Positions 47,001 through 59,342 of a stretch of DNA of 64,000 nucleotides are shown here, in pieces (the stretch's first letter is position 1; every line of letters starts with the position of its first letter). The notes below the pieces were generated by a model. The model was not told where the DNA came from. It ran no database searches and saw only the letters and a program-made list of their open reading frames with translations. A program made the translations under genes and the position numbers. The DNA comes from Sphagnum compactum (Eukaryota > Bryophyta > Sphagnopsida > Sphagnales), in contig OZ234496.1 of assembly GCA_965153455.1 (NCBI GenBank), forward strand, positions 7,821,207 through 7,885,206, in the 5' to 3' direction.

Positions 47001-50000
47001 TATACATGTTTAAGTGTTGTAGTAGCCACATAAAAAAATTAAATGAGAGTCACCATGGATAACTGGTCATTAGGTTGTAAGCAAAATGCAATTGTTTGAT
47101 GCACATTGCACTTTAATCTTAATGTAAGTACCATGTAGATAAAAAAAATGACAAATGCATGTCATGAATAATCTTGGATAATGGATGTTAATGTTTACTA
47201 AGTTTGTAAAGCCTAGAGATTATTCCATCTTTGCATATGTTGATTGAAAATTTGTGATGATACAAGTGAAAGTTTGTACCAAACGTGCTTTCTCTTCATA
47301 GAAATACGTAATCTCAATCAATTTTTCATTGACTTTGTCATGCTCAGGTTATGATCCCTTTCCCTCACAACACAATTTGGTCAATTATCTTTCTTTCTTT
47401 TTCTCTCCATTCACAAAAAACAGAAGATTGCATAGATCCAATATATTGGGCTAGGTATGAAGTGTGTAGATATACCAAATTATGGAAACACATTTGTGTT
47501 ATAAATTTTTTCAGATTGCAAAAAGTTTGACAAGGACATATAAAAAAAATTAATAATTTTTATGGTTGAAGGAGTTTGTTCTAATGTATTGAAAACATTG
47601 ATTGCATCAAAAAATGAATAATCAATGAACAGTGAAAATAAAAACATACACAAAGAATGGAAAGCACCTCCATTTTGGTTGTGATGTCATCTTCATAACC
47701 CCAAGGTAAATCATTAACCTCCTCAATACTTTGACCCTTTTTTACCTATTGATTATAGTTTTCTATCACGGTCTTTGGACTGCACCCCAGCTCCAAATCC
47801 CCTTTAAAGTCAAGGTGTACAAAGAAAATTTATTCAATTTAAGAATACACAAAATCAACAAAGAATACAAATGACTAAAATCCTCCCACCCATAATGTAA
47901 AGAAAATATTAATACTAACAAGTTACTAGTGTCAAAAGGGAAGCATGGTGGGTTACTTGTGTATTTAGGAATTTTTTTTGCATCTTTTTGTTCTCAATCA
48001 TGAATACTGATTCTTGTTTATAAACACCCAGACCTTAACTTCAAGGTGTTGTGGCCTATCATCCAATTCCCTGATACATTCTTTAATGATGATTGATAAC
48101 AAGAGATTTCACCAAAATGTGATGAAATTACTAACTCCCCATTCTTGCCTTCAAATTGTGGCAATCGTGGATTCACAACTTAAGGAGATCACCTGTTGAT
48201 TAAACAGATGGAATGCTTCTGCTTCCAAATCAAACATAATCACTCTCCAATTGCCTGTCCAATGCCAATGCTTGCACTTTGGAATTCTCCTATTCCTCCA
48301 CATCAACAATACCCATCCACATTACCCCTCCAAATCAATGCTTAAAAAATATTCGAACTTCAAACAACTTCTAAACATTCCTTATTCATCATCCAAGTGC
48401 AACATTCATTCACATCTCCACATTCACAAGGATGCAATCAACTCTCTAAACATAAATGTGAAGCACAAAATGTACATACAATAGTCGAGGTGCTCATTCT
48501 CTTGATATTTTGCAAATGCATCTTGCATGGACTTTCCTATTTGCCTCCAACAACTAGTTTGATGGCCTTTGATGGTCAAGAGTGCTTTTTGATGGCCTGT
48601 TATGTTCTCTAAATTGAGTCTCATTATTGGTGTTCTTTTGTTTATAATGTTCATATATGGCATTTGATGCTTTCGAGGAATGGTATTTGAGATACTTAAA
48701 CTTGAGAAAGATTATTTCTGTACATAATAAATCCGTAGGAATTTGTTGATGTGAACACACAAAAATAATTGTGATACCTTTGGTCTCCAAGACTTCATTT
48801 TGCTAAAGGTAAGATGATTGAGAGAAAGAATGCACACACAACCTTTTCTTCATGGAGGTATATGTTTATATAGTAACCCTCAATTGACCCTTCTTCTTCC
48901 AATGTGGTAGAAAAATGCTTCAATGCTAACCTTCTCAACTGCCATTTTACATGTACACATTGTACAATGAACTCCTTGAGGAGACACATTGTGCAACTTG
49001 CACCTTCATTCTATTATAGGTATTTAACTATTCAAGATTATGGAAGTCAAAACATGAATATCACTTTGAGTGAGGCCTATTGATTACTTGTTTTTTGTGA
49101 AGAAGACAATTGATACCCCTACTTAATGAAGTGAGAGTGGAGTGAGAACAAAGATTTAAATTCATGTTCCATGCTTGTGGGCATGGACCTAGTCACTTGT
49201 TACTTGTTTTTTATGTTTTGAAAGAATTCAACTGGTATCCTACTAGTTGAAATGAATACAACAAGAAGAGAAGTGTTGGTGATTGTTACATCCCCATGGC
49301 CATCAACTCATCAATTATTGACTCTTGGGTCTACATCCACCATAACCAAGTTCCAAGCACCTTGTTACAACACCCAACATGGATTTGGAAACAATTGTGA
49401 AATCTAAAATTTAACACCCAATACAAATCTTGAAACAAATTGTGAAATTCATTAAGAAAAAGTGGCAAAACATATGTGCTAGTAGATGGAAAATTTTACA
49501 AACAAAAAATGAGTGTTTTTTTTTGTTTCCTCAAAATTTTCACCAATTTCAAATAGGAGGAGGACTCGTGTAAAAAACAACAAACATACCACATTGACTT
49601 GCTCAATGCTATCTCTTCTTCCATCAACTTATCAATTTCCATTTTCCACCACTTTGCCGCACAAAATGCATGCAACCTGATTTGTCCATTAGAGCTTGGC
49701 CCTCCTCAGTGCTAGCTGTCAAGTTGCCCCATTTAGTTTTTAGAGAGGGAAATAACAACAATTATCATATAATCAGACATTACCACTAGAGGTGCTACAT
49801 TCATTTCAATCACAAAGAAAATAAAAAAAGAAGTCTAACGTTGATACACCGGACATAATTTTTCAAAGAAAACTTAATGGGGCACTTGAAACCAACCATC
49901 ATTACATTTTTCTTTCCAAAGATAAGGAGCAAAGTTTTCGGTTACCCAACAATCAAAAAGTCTAGAATTGTCGCAACCCTAACATTGGGTTCGCTCTAAG

Positions 50001-52760
50001 TGTGAAATCCAAGGGCCCATGAAGGCAAAAATGTGTTTAGGTGTGAAACACACTCTCACAAATGGGGGAGAGTGTAAAGGTTGAAGCCCAATGATTCCCA
50101 AGTGCACTCCCATTTTGGGAGTTGCACTTGTGCGGGAGTTGCGAATGTTTAGAGCCTTGGTTGGAAAAGCAAACAAACACCAAATTGGGCCCCCAGGTCA
50201 CCATTAAAAAGGTCTTGAAGCATAGATGTGTAGAGCATAGATTAAACAGACTTGATTTGAAAAAGATATGAACGTCCAAAGTTTTGGGATAACAAGAGTC
50301 TTAGTTTTGGGACTTCCACTTGGGAGTTCCGGGGGAAAAGTGACATCTGGGTGTGGTCCCCGCGGAGAGGCACATAGTATACTATAAGGAGGGGAGTGGT
50401 GCCTACTCCCAAAGGTTACGGGCCATGTGAAGCTTGTGCTTGAGGTTATCCTTATTAAGTTTGCCACACCATTTCCATTCGACTTGGATTAATTACCCTC
50501 TTTTCTTGGTTGTGCAAGTTGATAACATCTTGAACTTTCACTTGTGAGTTCGTCCTAGTCCCATCCTAGAGCTTCAACATGTCCTCCTACCCCCAAAGTG
50601 CTATGAGTTAAGGAATGTGCCCCAACTTTTTTATTTTCGTTGTTTCGCTCTAAGACCCACCTTTGGGTCTCTTGAAGAGTTTGGGGGTGCGTAAAAGACC
50701 TTCCCCCATGAAATTGCATAGAGATTATTTAGAAATTTTTTTTGTCAACCATCACAATCAGCTAAAGTTTGGAGCTCACCAAACAAAAAAAATAGTCATC
50801 ATGTGGATGATCTTATGGATCTCTCTTTTTGCAAATCCTGCATTGTTTGTTTCTCAACACACATTGAAGCATTCCAATTTCTTCTTAATTTTGTAGAAAA
50901 GATTTTTTTGTGTATTGGAACAAGAAATGTTTTTGAAAGTAGAGGAGTTTCTTGAATTGGTGACATGAATTTTTTGAAAGAATGTCAAGGAGGATTTGAT
51001 AGAATGAAAGGGGGATTGATTCTTCTTCATACAAGTTGTAGTGTGAATGTCTGATGACCATCCACATTGAACAAAAGCTCTTCTGTGATGAAACAAAATG
51101 CCCTAAACAATTATATCAATCAATCAATCAGAACATCGAAGGATTGATTAACATGAAGTCCTCTGACTTCCACAATTGATTATTGTTGTACAGATGGGAA
51201 ATGTTGTGGAAGGTTTCCTAACCTCTCTTTCTCCTCCACACAATTTTGTTTACAATGGACACAAATCCCTACTTGAACATGCAATTCTAAAGCTCTTTTC
51301 AACAATCTTTTGTGCTTGTAATAATAAAACAAGATCATGGGAAAGAGAGATCTTAGAATTTCATATGTTTATATGTATGTACTTGAACATGCGTAAGGTG
51401 TCATCTAACAAGTTCAACATCTAATGACAAGAAATGTTAGAGGGAATACCCACAAGTAGAGGAGTTCCTCTTATGATCAACCCATCTTTTTCAAATCTGA
51501 TGCATACTAATTTGTCTAAAGGAATTTCTTCATCCCTCAAGGAAAATAGACATGACCAAGGGGACTTCTAGGCTTATCCACTACCTCTTTCATAGATACC
51601 ATGCTTGTTTATGTTTGTAGTTGTCTTTGCCATCAAAGTTTGAAGCTTTGCACCAATTCAAAATTTGCCTTTCAAATTTTGTTGTCAGAGAAAATAATGG
51701 GAAAATATTGTAGACACAACAGCCAAAGACATTTTAGAAAAAGAATTCAAACAATGTGTCTTTTCATATTAAAAAAATTAAGATGCACAAATATACATGG
51801 CTTGAAGCCATAGACTCTAGATAAATCCAGAGAACAACATTAGGAAACAAAGAGGAATACCAATAGGCGCATTGAAGAGGAGGAGCAACAAATGTGTCAA
51901 AGAGGAGTAACCACATGCGCATTGAAGAAAAACAACAACAAGCACATTGAAAAGAGATAGCCAAGCAAGTGTTGAAAGATGAGTATTGTAGCCTAAGGTC
52001 AATTTCCACATTAAAAAAACGAATAATTATTATTTTTCAAAAATGAAATTCGTTTAAATTTTTTGAAATTATATATATATATTTCCATCATCTACTATAA
52101 TATTGTGACATAAGTAGTGAATTTATTTAGAATGTGGCATATGATAATTATGATGATTTTCAACATGTCAACTTCATATTTTCACAAAATTTCATTTCAC
52201 TATTTTGAGGATTATTTAATGACGGAACTAACCTTAAGGTAAGGTAACAACAAACACCATAGGGGATAAACAATGAATGTAAAAAAGAAACGTGAATTAA
52301 AATTTTTTTAAATAAAAAACATCTTTACCAAGCTTCACCATAACAAAAAGCAAACAAAGAAACAACATGTGACATGCTTCATAACAACCAAAAACAAACC
52401 AAAAAAATAAAATGAAACACAATACAAGTGGGGGCCCAAGCTTTCAACTGTTATTATGTACTCTAAATGTTTGAAGAAGCATTGTGAAGTCATGGTGTGA
52501 AGTCATGGTGGCCACCCTTAACCCTAAACCTAATTGCTTTGGATGTTTTCTAAAAAGCTTCTAGAAGAAGCATCATAGTTATTTTGTTTGGCAAAAGCTT
52601 AAAGAAGAAGGATGCTACATAAATACATTCTACATCATGAAACTACCTTGAATCCTACCTAACCCTTGGGATATATTTTTTAATAATAATAATAATATCC
52701 TGAATGATTCTCAGATTTTTTGAATTTATTTTTTAAGAAAATGGCAATTCTCTAAAGGGT
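44074..52760. other. Long gene-free AT-rich stretch
   Basis: Nothing is supported on either strand: open frames are short, often Phe/Leu-rich and without family similarity. A less AT-rich segment at about 50250-50700 includes ACTATAAGGAGGGG. It could be an old LTR, but no second copy, primer-binding site or polypurine tract was recognised. Small TA runs lie at about 52067-52081 and an AAT/AATA run at about 52682-52700. Confidence 0.45.
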
Positions 52761-53700
52761 TTTCAGAGTCAGTGAGAAACAAGGGGCGTGAGAACCGCCT
52801 GAAAACCGTGGCCCCTTCTGATAACCGTCCATCCAACACTGGTTAACACTGGTTAAGGAGCAAGCAGGCATGTAACTAAATGCCATGTCCCTTCTAGTTA
52901 CGTTTGGGACGGATGTTTTCATCTTGGGTTTATGGTTGTAGTGGATGGATGCCTATTGCAGATTCTGTGGGGCTAGGGTTTGCATGTGACCAAGATCCCG
53001 AGCGGTTGCCGCAAAATTTGTGTTTCGATATGGCCCGAGGGAGGGAGGGAGTGAAGGATTCACATGGATTTCTTATTTGCCGACGACCGACCGACCACCC
53101 GATGTTGCCGATCTCGTCTTCACATTAATTTTATTTATGCTCAAACATAACATATGTTCGAGTAGTTGGCGAACATCTTTGTTCATGTCAGGAATCAAGA
53201 ATCCTTTGCTGCATTATTGGGATAAGTTTTTGGGGTCGAACACGCGGAAAACAAATCCGTGGGAGGGGGTGGGGGGGGGTGCGGGAAGAGAAGCAACCCC
53301 CCCTACCGAGGTGCCATATGCCCCAGGCAGAGTTGCCGTGCACACGTACGGCATCTCCATACCTCCTTGTTTCTTATATTCTAAAGCCCTCATGGAAATT
53401 TTTTAGTGTATTTGGAGGCCTTGTTATAAACAGGAATTTTGCCTTCGCGAAACAAAAGAAGAAGGGGGGGGGGGGTGTCTGAATTTTTAGGGTCTTTCCG
53501 CAAAGTAAGTAAGGCCTTCAGGGTCAGACGATACCAGTATTGGGCCCTGCCTTCAACTCAGGTGGGCCCCTTTACTCGTAATGCCTGGTCTGCTGGGCAG
53601 GCCCTTTACCCTACAATAATGTTTTTGGCAGTCTTAAAGTCTGAAAATGCGCGAGGTTCTTACAAAATAGGTTTCATAGAATCATAAGTGGTGAGAAGGC
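52761..53700. other. GC-richer segment with long G runs
   Basis: The composition differs from the AT-rich surroundings. G-rich tracts occur at about 53261-53286 and 53464-53477, with a GGGAGGGAGGGAG run near 53039-53051. Plus frames are open for 74-128 codons but unrecognised. Near 52833-52842 CCAACACTGG matches the end of the hAT element at 22.37 kb, without a partner. Confidence 0.4.
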
Positions 53701-53768
53701 TGGCCAAGAGTAGGCGATGGGTGTCAATAATCAATCACATGGGGATCAATAAATCGACCGATACGGTT

Positions 53769-53855
53769 CATTTGTTTTCACCTAGTCTCTACTTAAAAAA
53801 CGAGGTTAAGGGTTGATTTGTTTTCACCTAGTCTCTACTTAAGAAACGAGGTTAA
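53769..53855. repeat. Tandem duplication, period 46 bp
   Basis: TTTGTTTTCACCTAGTCTCT followed by ACTTAA.AAACGAGGTTAA occurs twice, starting near 53771 and 53817. Confidence 0.85.
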
Positions 53856-53947
53856 CGTGCAAATGGAAAGACATCTTCCACTATTGACAACAAACAAGTG
53901 ACGGTGTTTAACATTATTGACTAACATAAATGAATTTGAGTAAACTC

Positions 53948-53973
53948 GTGTGTGTGTGTGTGTGTGTGTGTGT
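53948..53973. repeat. TG microsatellite
   Basis: About thirteen TG units in a row. Confidence 0.9.
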
Positions 53974-54372
53974 TTAGGTTGTTCGTTAAATCGTTGGTGG
54001 TTGGAAAACTAACATTTTTTGGGGACTAAAGAACTTGAAAGGAACAAATAAGCCATCCACAAAAATTGACGAGAGGGTCAGTCAGCCAAAGGATCCTACT
54101 AGCTAGCCTCTAGAGTACCATTTACGGTAGCTGGGTTAGTCATCAAATGGTGTTCATTAGAAGAGGCTAGTCTATTAAGGTTGAGGTTAGTATGTCCCTC
54201 AAAATGGTTCAAGGCTTTGGAGTTGTTGAGCTTCATATCTAGTTTGTAGTCAAATTTGGCTACATCCGCTTTACATCACAAAATTGGAAGAAAACAAAGA
54301 AAGAAAAGGAAACACTGAGTCTGACTGGGTCCCATCAAGAGTGTGAAATAACTTTTAAAACAGGTTCCTAAC

Positions 54373-54756
54373 AGCATCCCCACCGGTGCTCAGTATGTGA
54401 CCCTCCACATTAAAATCAGATGAACAAAAAAGTCAACATGTGCTGGTTTGGCTCAGGAAAATGATTTATATTTGCTCAGTTTGCTGAGGCTGGTAAATAG
54501 TGCAGCAAAGCTGTGCACCTGCTAGGGAACAATGTAATCAACAGGATTTGACTGCTGCTCCCGGTTTTTGATTCGCCAATCATAACGATTGGTGCAAGTG
54601 GTTCGCCCCCCATCATACCGATTCGTGCAAGTGGTTTGCTATTAGTAGTTCCCACTTATTTGCAGTTCCAATTTTCAGTTTTATGGGTGGAGTTGTAAAC
54701 CGGTAAAGAACTAAACTTGGATGTGAGAAATGATTTTGAGCACCGGTGGGGATGCT
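54373..54756 (-). mobile_element. MITE-like element, copy C, with 20-bp perfect terminal repeats
   Basis: The left end AGCATCCCCACCGGTGCTCA (54373-54392) is exactly repeated in reverse complement at 54737-54756. The element is 384 bp. CTAA lies at both borders (left CTAAC, right CTCTAA), which fits a TAA target duplication. Relative to A and B it is inverted: TGTGAGAAATGATTTTGAGC lies near the right end and GAGCAAATATAA-like text, read on the minus strand, near the left. It has no coding capacity. Confidence 0.85.
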
Positions 54757-54821
54757 CTAAATTACAACCAGTTTAATTAATTAATTTTTGGAATCTTCAG
54801 TTCAGTTTCAGTTTAATAGTT

Positions 54822-55450
54822 TCACCAGAAAATCAGATGTAGTTGGGATTGAGCAAAACCAACCCAAGGACGACATGTTCTGGTGGCATGCATGAATCGA
54901 TGGTCATCAATCTCCTTTGTCCAGCAGCAGGAAGACACAGGTTTCGAGGCAGAAGCTTGAGCAGCATAGATATCATAAAGATTGTAATAATCATCAAGGA
55001 CCTGAGAGAGAAACCACATTAAGATAAGTGAGCCCCAACCTTGCTTGAGGTGTCGTTGATATTAAAGAAGGAGCAGAAGCAGCAGCATCTAACCACCGAG
55101 TGATCATGGAGCTCGAACACGCACACGCGAATTTGCGAAAGCTGAGAGCAGAAAGCCTGGATGGATTCCTCAGGGAAGAAGCGTCTGCTGCGCAGGAGCT
55201 CATGAGGGCGGCAGCGACAGCTGCGGCACCCCTCGTGCAGTGTGAATGTGTCCGCGTGCACGCGAGTGCGGGATGGCCTCTCAACCGCCCGCTCGCAGTC
55301 GGTTGGGCCAATCGGCCTAGTCAATATTTACGTGGAGCTTTTGCATTGGTGGAGAGAATTGACACATCCAATCAATACGAAGGAAGACAGAGTTGGACGA
55401 ATGACGAGATGCATGAAATGTCCGTCCGGTTGGATGACGGGACGGATTAA
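54822..55450. other. GC-rich island, possible unrecognised gene
   Basis: GC content jumps at 55020-55320 and both strands are open. Plus: a frame from about 55106 reads MELEHAHANLRKLRAESLDG then FLREEASAAQELMRAAATAA, helical and coiled-coil-like, to 55450. Minus: an exon-like frame VLDDYYNLYDIYAAQASASK follows a strong TTTCTCTCTCAG acceptor at 55003-55014 and runs to 54822. The two cannot both be real. No family was recognised, so the strand is left open. Confidence 0.3.
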
Positions 55451-56960
55451 GGGGAAGCTTCTGTCTTCCTTTAATATATATAATAATAATATGTTGAAAT
55501 CGAAAAACCTGCCCACATTGGTAATTAGTAATTACCCGCGTAAGTTGGGTGCCCATTTTGGGTGGGTATTATTGTGTAGTGCGAGCGACAAATACTTGAA
55601 GTTTTTCAAGCTGGTTTTTATAACTGAAAATCAATGGGTATCACATTATGCGACACTTGTTTGGCGTAACAGTTTAGATCTCATTATTATCTCGATAAAC
55701 CAAGTTAAAACCAATGGTTCTCTTGCTAGTGAAAACCAACCTACTTGAAAATTGACCAACTTGAAAAAAAAAAAAGAGAATTGAAAAAAAAATTAATCAG
55801 CAAATTAATTGTTGGTTCTAGTCTCAATTAATAAGAACTAGATTTGGATCATGCTAGTTTTCAGGATCAAAATTGAAATTGGAAGTAAGATTATTTTTTT
55901 TGGAGGAAGAATTGGACAATTCCAAAAGAAACTCCAAACTGAAATTAAAGGTTCTTCATAAAAAATCAAGAACCACCCAACATTGGTAATTACTTATTAG
56001 AATGTAGTCATCAATGTTAAGTCAATTTTTCAATTTCAAAATAACTTTCGATATTGGTTTTGATATTATTATTATTATTTTTTTTGCTAGATTCGTTGGC
56101 TTTGAGATTGAACTTCATATTTCTAAATCTTACAATCTTGATTTCATCACACTTTTTCAAATTCAAGAACATCTAAGTCTAGTTCAAGAACTTGTCAACA
56201 TGGGTAGTTATTAGTGTTTGCCAATTATTGAGTTTTGACCTGGCTTATCAAGCCATTTATTAATAACTTACCAAATGGATCTTATTGAATTTTTTATATA
56301 ATTGATTAAATTGATAGTTGCCTAATATTAAAATTTCAAAAATCTTCTAACACAATTGGATGACCATTCTTTAAACATTAATTTAAATAATAATAATAAT
56401 AATAATGATATGATGAAAGCCTTTATAACTAGCTAATAATTTACATGACAACGAGCAGTTAATCAATTGGTTATTTGACAACTTATTCAAAGGTAAACAA
56501 TTTATTTTGATATTGGTACTTGTCTTGTTTTTTTTATAAAAAAGAAATTAAAAAACCTAATTGGTTGTTGTTTTTAAAAGCAATAACTAGTCAATGTGTT
56601 GATGGGTTCTTGAATTTTAGCAAGTTCCAGTTAAGTTATAAAGTCAGGTTCTAAGGTCTCTAAATCGAAGGTTTTTAAATTTGTTTTTGAAATCGTCATT
56701 AGGAACTAATCAAAAATTTTATTTATTTTATAAATTGAATTAAAACCTGAACCAAAGGTGTTGTCCCATTTTTATAAAGGTTAAAATTTTTAGATACATA
56801 AATACAATATAAATACATAAGTACAATTCTATTGAAGAAAATATAAACATTAGCTTTCACATTTTAAACAAATTATGGCATTTGATTAGTTATATTTATT
56901 TAATATTAGATAACCTTTATTTTGGAATGCATGTACTAGTTGAACAAACTTCTTATATAC
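55451..56960. other. AT-rich intergenic DNA
   Basis: No supported gene. Contains ATT and AATA microsatellites (about 56062-56082 and 56385-56405) and poly-A runs near 55763-55790. Confidence 0.5.
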
Positions 56961-56984
56961 ATCATAACCGGATTGATACCCGGG

Positions 56985-57005
56985 GTCCGGATTTGATATC
57001 CGGAC
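56985..57005. promoter_or_regulatory. Perfect inverted repeat upstream of the VOC gene
   Basis: GTCCGGAT, a 5-base spacer and ATCCGGAC form a perfect 8-bp dyad. It lies about 650 bp before the ATG at 57656, where AT-rich DNA gives way to the GC-rich promoter. It may be a binding site for a dimeric regulator or chance. Confidence 0.3.
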
Positions 57006-57115
57006 ACCCGCCGGTCGCTCGCCCACCACCTTGCGGCATTTCGCATGTGCGCATTCATCGCCGCCTCGTACATAAAACTCGCAGAATCGCTTGCGCACTT
57101 CAGCACTCGCAACTC

Positions 57116-57172
57116 TCCTCTCTCTCGCGCGCTCTCTCTCTCTCTCTCTCTCTCTCTTTTTCTCTCTCTCTT
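57116..57172 (+). repeat. CT microsatellite in the VOC gene leader region
   Basis: About 55 bp of almost pure CT dinucleotides, with GCGCGC and TTTT interruptions. CT/GA tracts are common in plant 5' leaders and core promoters. Confidence 0.85.
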
Positions 57173-57655
57173 GCGTGCGCCCGGTCTTGTATTCTTGGCT
57201 TTGAATTCAGGCAGTTTTGGGAGGCTCGCAGCATCTCGATGTGTGTGTGGAGATTGGGGCATTTGCTATTATTATTACGTTTGCTGCAGCTGTAGTTGTG
57301 TCCCTTGGGAATGACAATCTTCTGAAGAATAAGTTGTTTGTTTGTTTTAGGATTTTGAATGTGGCTAGAAGGATTAGGGTTAAGCAGAAGGATCATCTTA
57401 GGGAGAGAGGTTTTCTCTTTTCTTTTTTCTCTTTTTTTTTTTAAAGAACTTTTTTTTGTATTCATCATGGTGATCACTACAGTAAATTGCACATAGATCT
57501 AAGTTTGTAGTGCCGTTGTTGTTACTGCAACAGGAGGATCTTTTGAGGGGATTTTTTTTTTGGGTATTTTTGAGTTCTGAAAGGAAGGTGGGTGGGAGAG
57601 TCGCGACGAGGTCGAGTGTTTTTGGTATTCGTTTGAGAGCGTGGCGGTGTGATTC

Positions 57656-59342
57656 ATGGCGGCCGGGGGATTGAAGAAGACCAGCAGCAGCCCACTGTGT
57701 TTGAGTTCGGTGAACCACATTTCGCGCAACTGCGTGGACTTGGACAAATCGGTGGAGTTTTATGAGAATGTGCTAGGTTTTAAGCCCATCAAGAGGCCTG
57801 GTTCCTTCGGCTTTGCTGGAGCTTGGTAAGAAGACAGGCTTCCTCGTTTCATGTGGCAATTGAGACTTAGGACATCTTTCCATTAGGCTGTTGTGATCAC
57901 AGATCCAATCGTAAGTGACTGTCCCTGCAGCAAGAAACAAGGTCCTATGTAAGTGGCTTTCCATTAGAGTGCTGTGATCACAGCACACTGTATGTATTTG
58001 TGATCACAACAGCCTGATCGAAAGAGACCCTTAGGAAAGCACCATATGGGTCTGTCACTTTTATTGACTGTAAAGTCTACATCAGGATGTTGCAAGCTTT
58101 ACAACTCAAGAGATGATGCTGCTGAGCCAAGAGTGTTGTGTGCATTTGTGACATCTGACTGTTTGTTTGCAGGCTGTATAACTATGGCATGGGTGTCCAT
58201 TTACTGCAAGTAGAGGAGGATATTGAACTTGCCATTCAGAACAGAAACAGGGAAATAAATCCCCGTGACGATCACATTTCATTTCAGGTACATTCTCCCA
58301 GCCTTGCACAGATCAAGATTATCATGTATCTGGGCCACCAAATTTGTTGCTTACTGATCTCCTGTTGCTCAGAATTCAATTCTTGAGGTTCAAGCAAATT
58401 TTGTTATGGATGATTACTGTATTTGAAACGAGGTTTGTGCTGTGGGATCCAATCCAACAGATTGCATGAGCTTTTTTTTTTGAGACCCTACTTTGACATT
58501 TTTGGCCACCACCCTTCAACATGATATAAGACACTGTGTCTTAATTCTGTGAAGTCATAGAAACCTAGAAAATAGGAGAGAAACCTGAAAGAACTCCTGT
58601 CTTTGGGGGTATCAGATTCCAGTCCTGTCAACCCAGGTTTTGGGGGTTTCCTAGAGTCATTAAAGTATTCAGGAGTAAGGGGATTCCAGAAGATTTCTTC
58701 CTTGGAAGAGCTTTCAATTTCTTGAGGGAAACAGTCGAATTCTAGGGGTAAATGATGTGTGCACGTTTGAAAGCAATTAGTAGGACAAATGTCCCAGATG
58801 GTGAGGGAGCAGTACTGTGTGTTATTTTTGGATGTACTTCCAGGAAATGTATTTACCCAATTGAAGTTGTAACAACACATGATAAATGCCATTCTGATTT
58901 GCACTTCCAAAGAGGGTTATAGGTTTTTTGTAAAATTCAAGAATCTCTCACAGCATGCTCTTCTTTGGTTAATGTTGTTGTGGGGTTCTGAAGAAGAGAA
59001 CTTTTATGGATGTAACTGTCTTTCTGTTTTGTGCAGTGTGAGGATATTGTGCAGGTGGAGAACGATCTAAAAGAGAGGAGCATTAAATGCACGAGGCGGG
59101 TTGTGGAGGAGGGTGGTATAATGGTGGAGCAGCTGTTCTTCCATGACCCAGATGGTTTTATGATTGAAGTCTGCAACTGTGATAAACTGCCTGTGGAGCC
59201 ACTGACCTCACCAGCATGCAACTCAAGAAGATACCCTAAACCCTTCAAAGCAACAACACACACCTTGGCTAGTGATTCATTCACCCAACACCTCCAAGGT
59301 GATTACAGAACTAGTAATGAGCAGTATGCCATGTATGTATGA
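57656..59342 (+). CDS. Glyoxalase I-like / VOC superfamily protein
   Basis: Three exons: 57656-57825, 58173-58287 and 59037-59342 (591 nt, 196 aa), in phase. TGA lies two codons before the ATG in the same frame, fixing the start. The protein has one vicinal-oxygen-chelate unit: SSVNHISRNCVDLDKSVEFY, VLGFKPIKRP, FGFAGAWLYNYGMGVHLLQ, RDDHISFQCED, VEEGGIMVEQLFFHDPDGF and MIEVCNCDKLP. Candidate metal ligands His21, His66, His91 and Glu139 are all present. It matches the plant GLYI4/GLYI7-like clade more than classical two-domain glyoxalase I, so activity on methylglyoxal-glutathione adduct is possible but unproven for this clade. The C-terminal 45 residues are poorly conserved. No targeting peptide is evident. 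The leader region holds a TTAGGGTT motif (about 57375) and a CT tract. Confidence 0.9.

Noticed and set aside
50250-50700. Solo LTR
   Set aside because: A TATA-like site and changed composition are present, but no TG...CA ends, target duplication, primer-binding site or second copy was recognised.
52833-52842. CCAACACTGG as the end of another hAT element
   Set aside because: No partner end with CCAGTGTTGG was found within reach and no transposase lies nearby. A 10-bp match alone is weak.
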